Assembly (NCBI RefSeq): GCF_900188375.1
Contig: NZ_FZOO01000001.1
Coordinates: 558,001-622,000, forward strand
Source: Geodermatophilus pulveris
Lineage (GTDB): Bacteria; Actinomycetota; Actinomycetes; Mycobacteriales; Geodermatophilaceae
Direction: 5' to 3'
DNA: 64,000 nucleotides
This document shows positions 1 to 11,395 of this stretch, piece by piece. Numbering within the stretch: the stretch's first letter is position 1; every line of letters begins with the position of its first letter. The notes beneath the pieces were generated by a model. It searched no databases and was not told the DNA's origin. It was given only the letters and a program-made list of their open reading frames with translations. The position numbers and the translations under genes are program-made.

Positions 1-497
1 ACATCGGGGTTGAGGCCGGGCTCGAGCCGCCGGAACAGCTTGAGGATCGCCTCCTGGCCGTAGACCAGCGAGGTGTTGCTCTGCTCGGTGGAGACGATGT
101 CGCCGGGCAGCCCGACCGGGATCTCCGCGCTGTCGCCCGGGACGAAGCGCATCGGGCCGACCGTGGCGCCCTCGGCCAGGTGGGTGAGCCAGGTGGTGGT
201 CGCCTCGCGGTCGCGCATCGCGTCGTATGCGTAGTTCTCGCCGTTCTCGTGCGGCACGGTCCCGATCAGCGCCGCGGCCAGGTCGTCGACGGGGTGGTCG
301 CGCCACGACAGCGGCACCAGGTAGGTGCCGGTCCCACCGTCGGCGTAGGTGACCGTGACCCGGTGGATGGACAGCACCGGGTGGGAGCGGTCGAGGAAGA
401 AGCTCTCCTCCTCCACGCTCGCCCACTCCCGGCCCTTGCCGCCGAACCACCGCTGCGAGGGGATCCAGTCGCGGAACAGTCCGGTCAGCGCGGTCAT
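1..497 (-). CDS. mak: Maltokinase, N-terminal part (cut by window edge)
   Basis: This is the N-terminal 165 residues of a maltokinase, which phosphorylates maltose with ATP to give maltose-1-phosphate, the donor used by GlgE. The translation begins [20 protein letters not shown] and shows the maltokinase cap-domain signature [11 protein letters not shown] near residues 15-25. A later segment, [20 protein letters not shown], resembles the start of the kinase N-lobe with its ATP-contacting lysine. The ATG at 497 overlaps the treS stop as ATGA, so the two genes are translationally coupled. The catalytic C-lobe lies outside the window. Assignment rests on these motifs plus the glgE-treS context. 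Confidence 0.88.
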   Translation of the reverse strand, partial: MTALTGLFRDWIPSQRWFGGKGREWASVEEESFFLDRSHPVLSIHRVTVTYADGGTGTYLVPLSWRDHPVDDLAAALIGTVPHENGENYAYDAMRDREATTTWLTHLAEGATVGPMRFVPGDSAEIPVGLPGDIVSTEQSNTSLVYGQEAILKLFRRLEPGLNPD

Positions 498-2326
498 CGG
501 GGTCCCCCCGTGTCGGTGGTGGCGCCGGCGGGCGGGTCCTCGCCGGTGCCGACGAGGCCGGCGGCCAGCAGGGAGTCGGCCACGGCGGTGTCGTCGGTCG
601 CGGCCGGCTCCTCCACCGGCGCGGCCGGCTTGGCCAGCTCGAACCAGTAGAAGCCGTGGCCGGAGAGCGTGAGCATGTAGGGCAGCACGCCGATCTGCGG
701 GAACTCCACCCGGCCGGTCAGCTCGATCGGCGTGTAGCCCTCGAAGCGGCGGAGGTCCAGCTCCACCGGCTGCGGGAAGCGGGACAGGTTGTTGACGCAG
801 AGCACCACGTCGTCGCCGAACTCGCGGACGAAGGAGAGCACCGTCGGGTTGCGCGAGCCGATCTCGCCGAAGCTGCCCAGGCCGAAGGTGGGGTGCTGCT
901 TGCGGACGTGGATCATCTGCCGCAGCCAGTGCAGCATCGAGTTGGTGTTGCGCAGCTGGGACTCGACGTTGGTGACCTGGTAGCCGTAGACCGGGTCCTG
1001 GTTGAGCGGCAGGTACATCCGCTGGGGGTCGGCGGTGGAGAAGCCGCCGTTGCGGTCCGGCGTCCACTGCATGGGCGTGCGGACGCCGTCGCGGTCCCCG
1101 AGCCAGATGTTGTCGCCCATGGCGATCTCGTCGCCGTAGTAGAGGACCGGTGACCCGGGCAGGCTGAGCAGCAGCGCGTTGAACAGCTCCAGGGTGTCCA
1201 TGTCGTTGTCCAGCAGCGGCGCCAGCCGGCGGCGGATGCCGATGTTGGCCTTCATGCGGGGGTCCTTGGCGTACTCGGCCCACATGTAGTCGCGTTCCTC
1301 GTCGGTGACCATCTCCAGGGTCAGCTCGTCGTGGTTGCGCAGGAAGATGCCCCACTGGCAGTTGTCCGGGATCGCCGGCGTCTGGGCCATGATCTCCGAG
1401 ATCGGGAAGCGCTGCTCCCGCCGGACGGCCATGAACAACCGCGGCATCACCGGGAAGTGGAAGGCCATCTGGCACTCGTCGCCGTCCTCGCCGAAGTACT
1501 CGACGACGTCGGCCGGCCACTGGTTGGCCTCGCACAGCAGCACCCGGTCGGGATAGTCGGCCTCGACCACCTTGCGGACCTGCTTGAGGATCTCGTGGGT
1601 CCCCGGCAGGTTCTCGCAGTTGGTGCCCTCCTCCTCGATGAGGTACGGCACGGCGTCCAGCCGGAACCCGTCGATGCCGAGGTCCAGCCAGAACCGCAGC
1701 GCGTCCAGGATCGCCTCGATCACCCGCGGGTTCTCGAAGTTGAGGTCGGGCTGGTGGGAGAAGAACCGGTGCCAGAAGTACTGCTTGCGCACCGGGTCGA
1801 AGGTCCAGTTGGAGCTCTCGGTGTCGACGAAGATGATCCGCGCGTCGGCGTAGCGGGTGTCGTCGTCGCTCCACACGTAGAAGTCGCCGTAGGGGCCCTC
1901 GGGGTCGCTGCGGCTGGCCTGGAACCAGGGGTGCTGGTCCGAGGTGTGGTTCATGACGAAGTCGATGATCACGCGGATGCCGCGGGCGTGGGCGGCGGCC
2001 AGGAAGTCGGTGAAGTCCTCGATGTCGCCGAACTCCGGCAGCACCGCGGTGTAGTCGCTGACGTCGTAGCCGCCGTCGCGCAGCGGGGAGGCGAAGAACG
2101 GCGGCAGCCACAGGCAGTCGACGCCCAGCCACTGCAGGTAGTCCAGCTTGTCGATCATGCCGCGCAGGTCGCCGACGCCGTCGGCGTTGCTGTCGGCGAA
2201 GCCGCGGACCAGCACCTCGTAGAACAGGGCACGCTTGTACCACTCGGGGTCGGTGCCGGGCGCGGGCAGCGCCGACGCCGTGCCGGGGGAGCGGCGGGCG
2301 GGGAGGTCGGGGACGGGAACGGTCAT
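494..2326 (-). CDS. treS: Trehalose synthase (maltose alpha-D-glucosyltransferase)
   Basis: A 610-residue GH13 enzyme that interconverts trehalose and maltose in the cytoplasm, feeding maltose to the adjacent maltokinase. The GH13 catalytic triad is visible: nucleophile Asp224 in [11 protein letters not shown], acid/base Glu266 in [10 protein letters not shown] and the stabilising Asp333 in [11 protein letters not shown]. The early motif [18 protein letters not shown] near residue 36 is typical of TreS. Length fits stand-alone TreS rather than the TreS-Mak fusion found in some actinobacteria. The gene follows glgE and overlaps mak by 4 nt, consistent with a glgE-treS-mak transcript. The ATG at 2326 has only a weak GAGGG upstream, so a slightly different start is possible. 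The 103-nt gap to glgE holds a hairpin repeat element. Confidence 0.96.
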   Translation of the reverse strand: MTVPVPDLPARRSPGTASALPAPGTDPEWYKRALFYEVLVRGFADSNADGVGDLRGMIDKLDYLQWLGVDCLWLPPFFASPLRDGGYDVSDYTAVLPEFGDIEDFTDFLAAAHARGIRVIIDFVMNHTSDQHPWFQASRSDPEGPYGDFYVWSDDDTRYADARIIFVDTESSNWTFDPVRKQYFWHRFFSHQPDLNFENPRVIEAILDALRFWLDLGIDGFRLDAVPYLIEEEGTNCENLPGTHEILKQVRKVVEADYPDRVLLCEANQWPADVVEYFGEDGDECQMAFHFPVMPRLFMAVRREQRFPISEIMAQTPAIPDNCQWGIFLRNHDELTLEMVTDEERDYMWAEYAKDPRMKANIGIRRRLAPLLDNDMDTLELFNALLLSLPGSPVLYYGDEIAMGDNIWLGDRDGVRTPMQWTPDRNGGFSTADPQRMYLPLNQDPVYGYQVTNVESQLRNTNSMLHWLRQMIHVRKQHPTFGLGSFGEIGSRNPTVLSFVREFGDDVVLCVNNLSRFPQPVELDLRRFEGYTPIELTGRVEFPQIGVLPYMLTLSGHGFYWFELAKPAAPVEEPAATDDTAVADSLLAAGLVGTGEDPPAGATTDTGGPR

Positions 2327-2363
2327 CGCTGTGGGTGGCCCTCGGTTCAGCAGGGGAGCGGTT

Positions 2364-2420
2364 GAAGGACCCCGTCCTCCCCGCCCTTCGCAGGCTCAGG
2401 GCGGGACCCGGGACGGGGCC
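2364..2420. repeat. Intergenic hairpin element, copy R1
   Basis: Copy R1 of a hairpin family found at seven places in the window. It opens with GAAGGACC and closes with GGGGCC. The outer arms GGACCCCGTCC and GGACGGGGCC pair, and the interior contains GGCTCAGGGCGGGACCC. It sits between glgE and treS, inside the predicted operon, so it may act as an attenuating or processing hairpin rather than a final terminator. That role is inference. Confidence 0.7.
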
Positions 2421-2429
2421 GGGGAGACC

Positions 2430-4463
2430 TCAGGTGACCGGGGGAGGCACCTGGACCGTCCGGGGGTGGGTGATGGCGAGGACGTGCGCCGGTTCCCGGT
2501 ACGGGTCGAGCTCGACGTAGTTGAACTGGCCCCAGTCGTAGGAGGCGCCGGTCAGCTCGTCGGTCACGGTCATGCGCTCGTACCAGTCCAGGCCGAGCGC
2601 GGGCAGGTCCAGGGACGTCGTCCCGATCTGCGTGTTGTGGCCGTCCAGGGCCACCACGACGAGGACGGCGTCCTGGGAGCCGGGGTCGGTCTTGGAGAAG
2701 CAGATCAGGTTCGGGTTGTCCACGTCGTGGAACCGCAGCGTGCGCAGCTGCTGCAGGGCCGGGTGGGCCCGGCGGATCTCGTTGAGCCGGCGCAGGTAGG
2801 GCGCGAGGCTGCGCCCGGAGGCCTCGGCGGCGGCGAAGTCGCGCGGGCGCAGCTGGTACTTCTCGCTGTCCAGGTACTCCTCGCTGCCGGGCCGCACGGC
2901 GACGTGCTCGAACAGCTCGAACCCGGAGTAGACGCCCCACGTCGGGCTCATCATCGCCGCGAGCACCGCGCGGATCTTGAACATCGGCGGCCCGCCGAGC
3001 TGCAGCGACGCGTGCAGGATGTCCGGGGTGTTCACGAAGAAGTTGGGCCGCATGTAGTGGCAGTTCGCGGCCAGCTCGCGGCCGTAGTCCTCGAGCTCGC
3101 CGCGGGCGGTGCGCCAGGTGAAGTACGTGTAGGACTGCGTGTACCCGATCCGCGCCAGCTGGTGCATCATCGCCGGCCGCGTGAAGGCCTCGGCGAGGAA
3201 CAGCACGTCGGGGTCGGTCTCCTTGACCGTCCAGATCAGCCAGTGCCAGAAGTTCAGCGGCTTGGTGTGCGGGTTGTCGACGCGGAAGACGCGCACGCCG
3301 GCGTCCATCCACACGCGCAGCACCCGCAGGCACTCGGCGTAGAAGCCCTCGGGGTCGTTGTCGAAGTTGACCGGGTAGATGTCCTGGTACTTCTTCGGCG
3401 GGTTCTCCGCGTAGGCGATCGTCCCGTCGGGCTTGGTGGTGAACCACTCCGGGTGCGCGGCGACCCACGGGTGGTCCGGGGCGGCCTGCAGCGCGAAGTC
3501 CAGCGCCACCTCCATGCCCAGCTCGCGGGTGCGCTCGACGAAGGCGCGGAAGTCCTCCATCGTGCCCAGCTGGGGGTGGACGGCGTCGTGCCCACCCTCG
3601 GCGCTGCCGATCGCCCAGGGCGAGCCCGGGTCGTCCGGCCCGATCTCGTAGGGGTTGCCGCCGGGGTACTGCGGCGTGTTCGGGCCCTTGCGGTTGACCG
3701 TGCCGATCGGGTGGATCGGCGGCAGGTAGACGACGTCGAATCCCATGTCGGCGACCGCGGGCAGCCGCTCGGCGGCGGTGGCGAACGTGCCGTGGGTGGC
3801 CCGGCCGTCCACGACCGGGCCGGTGGACCGGGGGAAGAACTCGTACCAGGAGCCGAACAGCGCGCGGGGCCGGTCGACCCACACCTCGTACACCGGGCCG
3901 CCGGTGACCAGCTCGCGCACCGGGTGCTCGTACAGGTACCGCTGCACGGCCTCGGCCATCGCCGGGGCGATGCGCGCGGGCATCTCCAGCGAGGCGTCGC
4001 GCAGCGCGGCGGCGGCCTCGGTGAGCCGCGCCCGCCACTCGGCGTCGGCCCCGCCGGCCACCCGGTCGAGCAGCCGGGCGCCCTCCTCGAGGTCGTTGGC
4101 CAGCTCCTCGGCGCCCTGGCCGGCGGCGGTCTTGACGTCGACGGCGTGGTGCCAGGTCGCCAGCGGGTCGCTCCAGGCCTCCACCTGGAAGGTCCACCGG
4201 CCCTCGCGGTCGGGGACGACGGTGGTCAGCCAGCGGTCGGGCTGGTCGCCGAAGCGCGCCATCCGGCGCAGGGGCTGCCCGGCGCCGTCGGCCCCCGGCG
4301 GGGTCCAGACCACGTTGGCGGCGACCGCGTCGTGACCCTCGCGGAAGACGGTGGCGGTGATCGGCACGTGCTCGCCGACCACCGCGCGCGCGGAGAAGGC
4401 GCCGCAGGACACGACGGGGTCGACATCGGTGATGCCGAGACGGAGGTCAGCGCGGCCAGTCAT
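2430..4463 (-). CDS. glgE: Alpha-1,4-glucan:maltose-1-phosphate maltosyltransferase
   Basis: A 677-residue GH13_3 enzyme that transfers maltosyl units from maltose-1-phosphate onto alpha-1,4-glucan chains. From the ATG at 4463 the protein has an N-terminal beta-sandwich domain (about 1-110), a helical insert (about 115-180), then the catalytic barrel with nucleophile Asp396 in VRVFRVDNPHTKP and acid Glu425 in LFLAEAFTRP. These correspond to Asp394 and Glu423 of the Streptomyces enzyme. An upstream in-frame start at 4574 would add 37 unlike residues and is not preferred, because a TAGCGT box lies 7 nt before ATG 4463, the leaderless layout seen repeatedly here. It is first in glgE-treS-mak and diverges from glgP. 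Confidence 0.96.
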   Translation of the reverse strand: MTGRADLRLGITDVDPVVSCGAFSARAVVGEHVPITATVFREGHDAVAANVVWTPPGADGAGQPLRRMARFGDQPDRWLTTVVPDREGRWTFQVEAWSDPLATWHHAVDVKTAAGQGAEELANDLEEGARLLDRVAGGADAEWRARLTEAAAALRDASLEMPARIAPAMAEAVQRYLYEHPVRELVTGGPVYEVWVDRPRALFGSWYEFFPRSTGPVVDGRATHGTFATAAERLPAVADMGFDVVYLPPIHPIGTVNRKGPNTPQYPGGNPYEIGPDDPGSPWAIGSAEGGHDAVHPQLGTMEDFRAFVERTRELGMEVALDFALQAAPDHPWVAAHPEWFTTKPDGTIAYAENPPKKYQDIYPVNFDNDPEGFYAECLRVLRVWMDAGVRVFRVDNPHTKPLNFWHWLIWTVKETDPDVLFLAEAFTRPAMMHQLARIGYTQSYTYFTWRTARGELEDYGRELAANCHYMRPNFFVNTPDILHASLQLGGPPMFKIRAVLAAMMSPTWGVYSGFELFEHVAVRPGSEEYLDSEKYQLRPRDFAAAEASGRSLAPYLRRLNEIRRAHPALQQLRTLRFHDVDNPNLICFSKTDPGSQDAVLVVVALDGHNTQIGTTSLDLPALGLDWYERMTVTDELTGASYDWGQFNYVELDPYREPAHVLAITHPRTVQVPPPVT

Positions 4464-4470
4464 CCCGGCC

Positions 4471-4476
4471 ACGCTA
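4471..4476 (-). promoter_or_regulatory. Predicted -10 box of glgE (leaderless)
   Basis: On the minus strand TAGCGT ends 7 nt before the glgE ATG, with no ribosome-binding site between. This predicts a transcript starting at or very near the start codon. No convincing -35 is visible. Confidence 0.5.
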
Positions 4477-4630
4477 TCGAGGGGCCGTCGGGTGAGCACA
4501 TCGGCTGCCGTGGCCTGCCGGACACGGTGCGGGACGGGCGGGACCGCCGGGTGACCCGGGCGTCGGCTGGCCATGGTCCATCCTGGCGCGTCCCGGCCTG
4601 CGCCGCTCTGGCGACCGGGGCGTCCGTCGC

Positions 4631-4636
4631 TAGTCT
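4631..4636 (+). promoter_or_regulatory. Predicted -10 box of glgP (leaderless)
   Basis: TAGTCT is followed by 6 nt (CGCCCC) and then the GTG start of glgP. No Shine-Dalgarno is present, consistent with a leaderless mRNA. The divergent glgE box lies about 155 nt away in the same intergenic region. Confidence 0.5.
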
Positions 4637-4642
4637 CGCCCC

Positions 4643-7192
4643 GTGCGCGCTCTCCGCAGGTTCACCGTCCGGGCGTCGCTCCCCGAGGAGCTGATGCCGC
4701 TGTCCCAGCTCGTCGCCAACCTGCGCTGGTCCTGGCACGCCGAGACCCGCGACCTGTTCGAGGCCCTGGACCCCGAGCTGTGGCGGACCTGCAACGGGGA
4801 CCCGGTGCAGGTCCTCGGCGAGGTCTCCGCCGACCGGCTGGCCACCCTGGCCCGGGACCGGCGCTTCGTGCGCCGGCTGCAGGACGTCGTCGACGACCTG
4901 GAGGAGTACCTGTCCGCGCCGCACTGGTACCAGTCGCTGGGACCGGAGGCCCCGGCGACGGTGGCCTACTTCTCCGCGGAGTTCGGCATCACCGAGGTGC
5001 TCCCGCAGTACTCCGGCGGGCTGGGCATCCTGGCCGGCGACCACCTCAAGGCCGCCTCCGACCTGGGCGTCCCCCTCGTCGGCGTCGGGCTGCTCTACCG
5101 GGCCGGCTACTTCGAGCAGGGCCTGTCGGCCGACGGCTGGCAGCTGGAGCACTATCCGTCGCTGGACCCGCAGGGCCTGCCGCTGAAGCTGCTGCGCCAG
5201 TCCGACGGCACGGCCGTGGTCATCAACGTCCCGCTGCCCGAGGGGCGCACGCTGTTCGCCCACGTCTGGCGGGCGCAGGTCGGCCGGGTGTCGCTGCTGC
5301 TGCTGGACAGCGACATCGAGGAGAACGCGCCCGCCGAGCGCGGCGTGACCGACCGCCTCTACGGCGGCGACGAGGACCACCGGCTGCGCCAGGAGATGCT
5401 GCTCGGCATCGGCGGCGTCCGGGCGCTGCGCGCCTACTGCCAGCTCACCGGGACGCCGGCGCCGGAGGTCTACCACGCCAACGAGGGGCACGCGGGCTTC
5501 CTCGGCATCGAGCGGATCCGCGAGCTCACCGAGTCCCACGGGCTGTCCTTCGCCGAGGCGCTGCAGGCGGTGCGCGCCGGCACGGTGTTCACCACGCACA
5601 CCCCGGTGCCGGCCGGCATCGACCGCTTCCCGCGGACGCTGATCGAGCGCTACTTCGCCGGCTTCGGCGTCCCGCTGGAGCACATGATCCCGCTGGGCTC
5701 CGAGTCCGACCCGACGAAGTTCAACATGGCGCACATGGGCCTGCGGCTGGGCCAGCGCGCCAACGGCGTCAGCCGGCTGCACGGGCACGTCAGCCGGGGC
5801 ATGTTCAACTACCTGTGGCCGGGCTTCGACCAGGGCGACGTGCCGATCAGCTCGATCACCAACGGCGTGCACGCGCCCACCTGGACCGCGCGCGAGCTGG
5901 TCGAGATGGGCACCCAGGCCAGCAGCCAGGGCGACCCGGTCGAGGCCGGCGGCGAGGTGCACTTCGACGGCGTGGACCGGATCCCCTCCGGGGAGCTGTG
6001 GAGCACCCGCCGGATGCTGCGCGGCCGGCTGGTCGAGGAGGTGCGCCGCCGGCTGCGCGACACCGCGCTGTCCCGCGGGGCGGCGGAGTCCGAGGTCGGC
6101 TGGACCGACAGCGCCTTCGACCCCGACGTCCTCACCATCGGCTTCGCCCGCCGGGTGCCCTCCTACAAGCGGCTGACCCTGATGCTGCGCGACCCGGGGC
6201 GGCTCCGGGCGCTGCTGCTGGACCGCGAGCGGCCGGTGCAGCTGGTCATCGCCGGCAAGAGCCACCCGGCCGACGACGGCGGCAAGCAGCTGATCCAGCA
6301 GATGGTGAAGTTCGCCGACGACCCGGAGCTGCGCCACCGGATCGCCTTCCTGCCCGGCTACGACATCGGCATGGCCCGCTACCTGTACTGGGGCTGCGAC
6401 GTCTGGCTGAACAACCCGCTGCGTCCGCTGGAGGCCTGCGGGACGTCGGGCATGAAGGCCGCGCTCAACGGCGGGCTGAACCTGTCCATCCGCGACGGCT
6501 GGTGGGACGAGTGGTTCGACGGCCAGAACGGCTGGGCCATCCCGACCGCCGACGGCATCGCCGACCCCGAGCGGCGCGACGACATCGAGGCCCGGGCGAT
6601 CTACGACCTGCTGACCAGCCAGGTGGTCCCGCGGTTCTACGAGACCGACCGGGACGGCGTCCCGACCCGGTGGGTGGAGATGGTGCGGCACACCCTGCGC
6701 GAGACCGGCCCCAAGGTGCTGGCCACCCGGATGGTGCGCGACTACGTGCAGCAGCTGTACGTGCCCGCGGCCGGCTCGTCGCGGGCGATGGCCGAGGGCG
6801 GCTACGGCGCGGCGCGCACCGAGGCCGGCTGGCGCGCGCGGCTGCTCGACCACTGGGGCACCGTGCGGGTGGCCCACGTCGAGGCCACCGGTGCCGGCGA
6901 CACCCCGGAGATCGGCTCCACGCTGGCGCTGCGGGCGGAGGTCGAGCTGCCGGGGCTGACGCCGTCCGACGTGCTGGTGCAGGCGGCCTACGGGCGGGTC
7001 GACGACTCCGACGGCCTGCACCAGGTGACCACGCTGCCGATGGCCCACGAGCACACCGAGGGGTCGCGGCACTGGTTCAGCGCCACGGTCCCGCTGGAGC
7101 GCACCGGCGCGTTCGGGTACACGGTGCGGGTGCTGCCGCACTCCGCGCACCTGGCCGACCCGGCCGAGCTGGGGGTCGTCGCCACGCCGTGA
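4643..7192 (+). CDS. glgP: Alpha-glucan (glycogen) phosphorylase
   Basis: An 849-residue GT35 phosphorylase that releases glucose-1-phosphate from alpha-1,4-glucans using a PLP cofactor. The PLP lysine is Lys605 in GTSGMKAALNGGLNLSIRDG. The N-terminus (RRFTVRASLPEEL, then NLRWSWHAETRDLFEALDPELW) is the layout of the actinobacterial alpha-glucan phosphorylase subfamily, which carries an extra N-terminal DUF3417-like segment and is longer than the short bacterial MalP/GlgP forms. The GTG at 4643 is chosen because TAGTCT lies 6 nt upstream. It diverges from glgE, placing glucan synthesis and breakdown back to back. The C-terminal 90 residues look like an added beta-rich domain. Confidence 0.93.
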   Translation: MRALRRFTVRASLPEELMPLSQLVANLRWSWHAETRDLFEALDPELWRTCNGDPVQVLGEVSADRLATLARDRRFVRRLQDVVDDLEEYLSAPHWYQSLGPEAPATVAYFSAEFGITEVLPQYSGGLGILAGDHLKAASDLGVPLVGVGLLYRAGYFEQGLSADGWQLEHYPSLDPQGLPLKLLRQSDGTAVVINVPLPEGRTLFAHVWRAQVGRVSLLLLDSDIEENAPAERGVTDRLYGGDEDHRLRQEMLLGIGGVRALRAYCQLTGTPAPEVYHANEGHAGFLGIERIRELTESHGLSFAEALQAVRAGTVFTTHTPVPAGIDRFPRTLIERYFAGFGVPLEHMIPLGSESDPTKFNMAHMGLRLGQRANGVSRLHGHVSRGMFNYLWPGFDQGDVPISSITNGVHAPTWTARELVEMGTQASSQGDPVEAGGEVHFDGVDRIPSGELWSTRRMLRGRLVEEVRRRLRDTALSRGAAESEVGWTDSAFDPDVLTIGFARRVPSYKRLTLMLRDPGRLRALLLDRERPVQLVIAGKSHPADDGGKQLIQQMVKFADDPELRHRIAFLPGYDIGMARYLYWGCDVWLNNPLRPLEACGTSGMKAALNGGLNLSIRDGWWDEWFDGQNGWAIPTADGIADPERRDDIEARAIYDLLTSQVVPRFYETDRDGVPTRWVEMVRHTLRETGPKVLATRMVRDYVQQLYVPAAGSSRAMAEGGYGAARTEAGWRARLLDHWGTVRVAHVEATGAGDTPEIGSTLALRAEVELPGLTPSDVLVQAAYGRVDDSDGLHQVTTLPMAHEHTEGSRHWFSATVPLERTGAFGYTVRVLPHSAHLADPAELGVVATP

Positions 7193-7281
7193 GCCGGCGA
7201 CCCGCCGCCGCGGTCACTCTCACCCCGCGTGTCGCACCGGTCCCGCGGCGCTGTCCGGTGATCGGCGTGGCGGTGCAGACC

Positions 7282-7301
7282 GCTCACCCACTCGGGTGAG
7301 C
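7282..7301. promoter_or_regulatory. Inverted repeat just upstream of the FHA gene promoter
   Basis: GCTCACCC, a 4-nt ACTC loop, then GGGTGAGC form a perfect 8-bp inverted repeat. It ends 6 nt before the predicted TAGGCT -10 box at 7308-7313, so it covers the region where a -35 would lie. It could be the 3' hairpin of glgP or an operator for the FHA gene; the sequence alone cannot decide. Confidence 0.4.
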
Positions 7302-7307
7302 CGCCTC

Positions 7308-7313
7308 TAGGCT
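7308..7313 (+). promoter_or_regulatory. Predicted -10 box of the FHA gene (leaderless)
   Basis: TAGGCT followed by 6 nt (GACGCC) and the ATG at 7320, with no Shine-Dalgarno. Confidence 0.5.
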
Positions 7314-7319
7314 GACGCC

Positions 7320-8294
7320 ATGCCCGACCGCTGTGAAGTCCTGCCCGGAGACTCCGTCGTCGCCCGACGGGGAGGCGGTCTGCTGTGGGTGGACGCCCCC
7401 GGCTCGCCCGCCCTGGTCGCCGCGCTGCACGCCTGCATGGGGGTGTCCGGCCCGGGTGCCGAGCGGGTGCTCGCCGCCGTCGCCGGCCAGGTGTCGGCCC
7501 TCGCTGGCGGCGGGGCGTCCTTCGCGCTCGTCCTGGTCGACACCGCCGAGGGCACCGGCACCGGCGTCGCGCTGTGGTCGGGCAAGGGACAGCCGGCCGT
7601 GGACGGCGTCCCGGTGCCCGGCTCGTCGGTCGACGGGTGCACCCTGGCCAGCGGCTTCCAGCTCGGGCAGACCCTCTACGTCGGTCCCGGCCAGCCGGTG
7701 CCGTCGATGCCGCCCGGCGTGGCCTACGACCTGGTCGCGGGCACCGTCCCCGGCTCCGGGGCGATGCTCCAGCTTGCCGCGGCGGCGCACGCGTCGTCCG
7801 CCGCCGTCCCGCAGGCCGCCTCGCCGTTCCCCGCGGGCTCCGACGCCGGCTTCGGCGGGGGCTCCTCGGGCTACGGCGCCACGGCCGCCGCCCAGCGCCC
7901 GCAGGAGGACGAGGGCGAGTCGACCGCCTTCTGGAAGCCCGAGGCCCCGGTGACCCCGGTGCTGCGCTTCGACGACGGCCTGGTCGTCACCGTCGACGAG
8001 GACCTCGTCCTGGGCCGCCGTCCCGACAACCACGAGATGGTCACCGCCGGCTCGGCGCGGCCGGTGCCGATCGCGGACACCCAGAACGTGCTGTCCTCGG
8101 CGCACGCGGCGATCCAGCGCAACGGCCAGGAGGTCTCGCTGGTCGACCTCGGCTCGCTCAACGGCACCCACGTCGCCGGCCCCGAGGCCACCGAGTGGAC
8201 CCAGCTGGAGCCCGGCGTGGCCCACCCGCTGTCCGACGGCGACCGCCTGCTGCTGGGCTGGACGGTCATCACCTTCGAGCAGCAGCCGGACTGA
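7320..8294 (+). CDS. FHA-domain protein
   Basis: A 324-residue cytoplasmic protein with a C-terminal forkhead-associated domain (about 215-315). FHA landmarks visible are DLVLGRRPDNHEMV (the GR motif), LSSAHAAIQ (the SxxH motif) and DLGSLNGTHV (the NG motif), so phosphothreonine-peptide binding is plausible. The first 150 residues contain no family I recognise. Residues 150-205 form an Ala/Gly/Ser-rich linker, probably disordered. No signal peptide or membrane segment is seen. It stands alone between glgP and glgX, with a strong convergent terminator after it and no kinase gene nearby. A link to Ser/Thr kinase signalling follows from the family only. Confidence 0.85.
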   Translation: MPDRCEVLPGDSVVARRGGGLLWVDAPGSPALVAALHACMGVSGPGAERVLAAVAGQVSALAGGGASFALVLVDTAEGTGTGVALWSGKGQPAVDGVPVPGSSVDGCTLASGFQLGQTLYVGPGQPVPSMPPGVAYDLVAGTVPGSGAMLQLAAAAHASSAAVPQAASPFPAGSDAGFGGGSSGYGATAAAQRPQEDEGESTAFWKPEAPVTPVLRFDDGLVVTVDEDLVLGRRPDNHEMVTAGSARPVPIADTQNVLSSAHAAIQRNGQEVSLVDLGSLNGTHVAGPEATEWTQLEPGVAHPLSDGDRLLLGWTVITFEQQPD

Positions 8295-8320
8295 GCAGGT
8301 CCCGGCTCCGAGTGGGATCG

Positions 8321-8378
8321 CCGGCGTTCCTCGTGCCCTGCCGGCGCTGCGACACCCGCAGGGCACGAGGAACACCGG
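8321..8378. terminator. Bidirectional terminator hairpin between the FHA gene and glgX
   Basis: A perfect 16-bp inverted repeat (8326-8341 with 8358-8373) reads GTTCCTCGTGCCCTGC and its complement around a 16-nt loop. It extends by another 4 bp after one mismatch. It lies between two convergent genes. No U-run follows on either side, as is common for high-GC terminators. Confidence 0.75.
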
Positions 8379-8390
8379 CACAGGGCGGGG

Positions 8391-10523
<2,133 letters not shown>

Positions 10524-10591
10524 GCCGACGATCCTGTCAGCACCGCCCCGCGTCCGGGCCGCAGCGGCGCGGGTGCGGTGCGGGAGGTTGG

Positions 10592-11392
10592 ATGGGGGGC
10601 GTGTCCAGCGAGCCGGTCGTCGAGATGCACGGGGTGGACGTCGTCCGGGGGCAGTCACACCTGCTGCGCGGCATCGACTGGACGGTGCTGTCCGACCAGC
10701 GCTGGGTGGTGCTGGGCCCCAACGGCGCGGGCAAGACGACGCTGCTGCAGCTGGCCGGGGCACACCTGCACCCGACCCGCGGGGAGGTCGCGCTGCTGGG
10801 CGAGACCCTCGGCGCGGTCGACGTCTTCGAGCTGCGGCCGCGGATCGGGCTGACCAGCGCGGCGCTCGCCCAGCGCCTGCAGGGCGGCGAGCGGGCCGGC
10901 GACGTCGTGCTGTCCGCCGGGTACGCCGTGGTGGGCCGCGGGCGGGAGCGCTACGACGTCGACGACCTCACCCGCGCGGCGGCGCTCATGCACCAGTGGG
11001 GGGTCACCCCGATGGCGCACCGGCCGTTCGGCACCCTGAGCGAGGGCGAGCGCAAGCGGGTGCAGATCGCCCGCGCGCTGATGCCCGACCCGGAGCTGCT
11101 GCTGCTCGACGAGCCCGGCGCGGGCCTGGACCTCGGCGGCCGGGAGGACCTGGTCAGCCGGCTGACCGACCTCGCCCGCTCCCCGTCGGCCCCCGCGCAG
11201 GTGCTGGTCACCCACCACGTCGAGGAGATCCCGCCCGGGTACACCCACGCGCTGCTGCTGCGCGACGGCGGGGTGGTCGCCGCCGGGCCGCTGGAGCAGG
11301 TGGTCGGCCAGGAGGCCCTGTCGGAGACCTTCGGCCTGGCCCTGTCGGTGCAGCGCTCCCAGGGGCGCTGGACCGCCCGCCGGGCCGCCTGA
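10592..11392 (+). CDS. ABC transporter ATP-binding protein
   Basis: A 266-residue ABC ATPase. Walker A GPNGAGKT is at 42-49, the signature is LSEGERKRVQIARAL, Walker B is LLLLDEPGAGLDL and the H-loop is VTHHVEE. Between Walker A and the signature lies GLTSAALAQRLQ, which resembles the ModF/YlmA-like group of ABC ATPases often found without a permease. No membrane partner is adjacent, so the substrate is unknown. The ATG at 10592 has GGGAGG 4 nt upstream; a GTG 9 nt later is also possible. It diverges from glgX with a gap of only about 70 nt, and is followed by a cluster of hairpin repeat elements. Confidence 0.85.
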   Translation: MGGVSSEPVVEMHGVDVVRGQSHLLRGIDWTVLSDQRWVVLGPNGAGKTTLLQLAGAHLHPTRGEVALLGETLGAVDVFELRPRIGLTSAALAQRLQGGERAGDVVLSAGYAVVGRGRERYDVDDLTRAAALMHQWGVTPMAHRPFGTLSEGERKRVQIARALMPDPELLLLDEPGAGLDLGGREDLVSRLTDLARSPSAPAQVLVTHHVEEIPPGYTHALLLRDGGVVAAGPLEQVVGQEALSETFGLALSVQRSQGRWTARRAA

Positions 11393-11395
11393 GGG

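Noticed and set aside
2235-4694. A plus-strand frame of 819 codons opposite glgE
   Set aside because: Antisense shadow; glgE on the other strand has full catalytic motifs.
4460-7150. A long minus-strand frame opposite glgP (896 codons)
   Set aside because: Mirror frame of a real gene; its translation is His/Val/Gln-rich shadow sequence without motifs.
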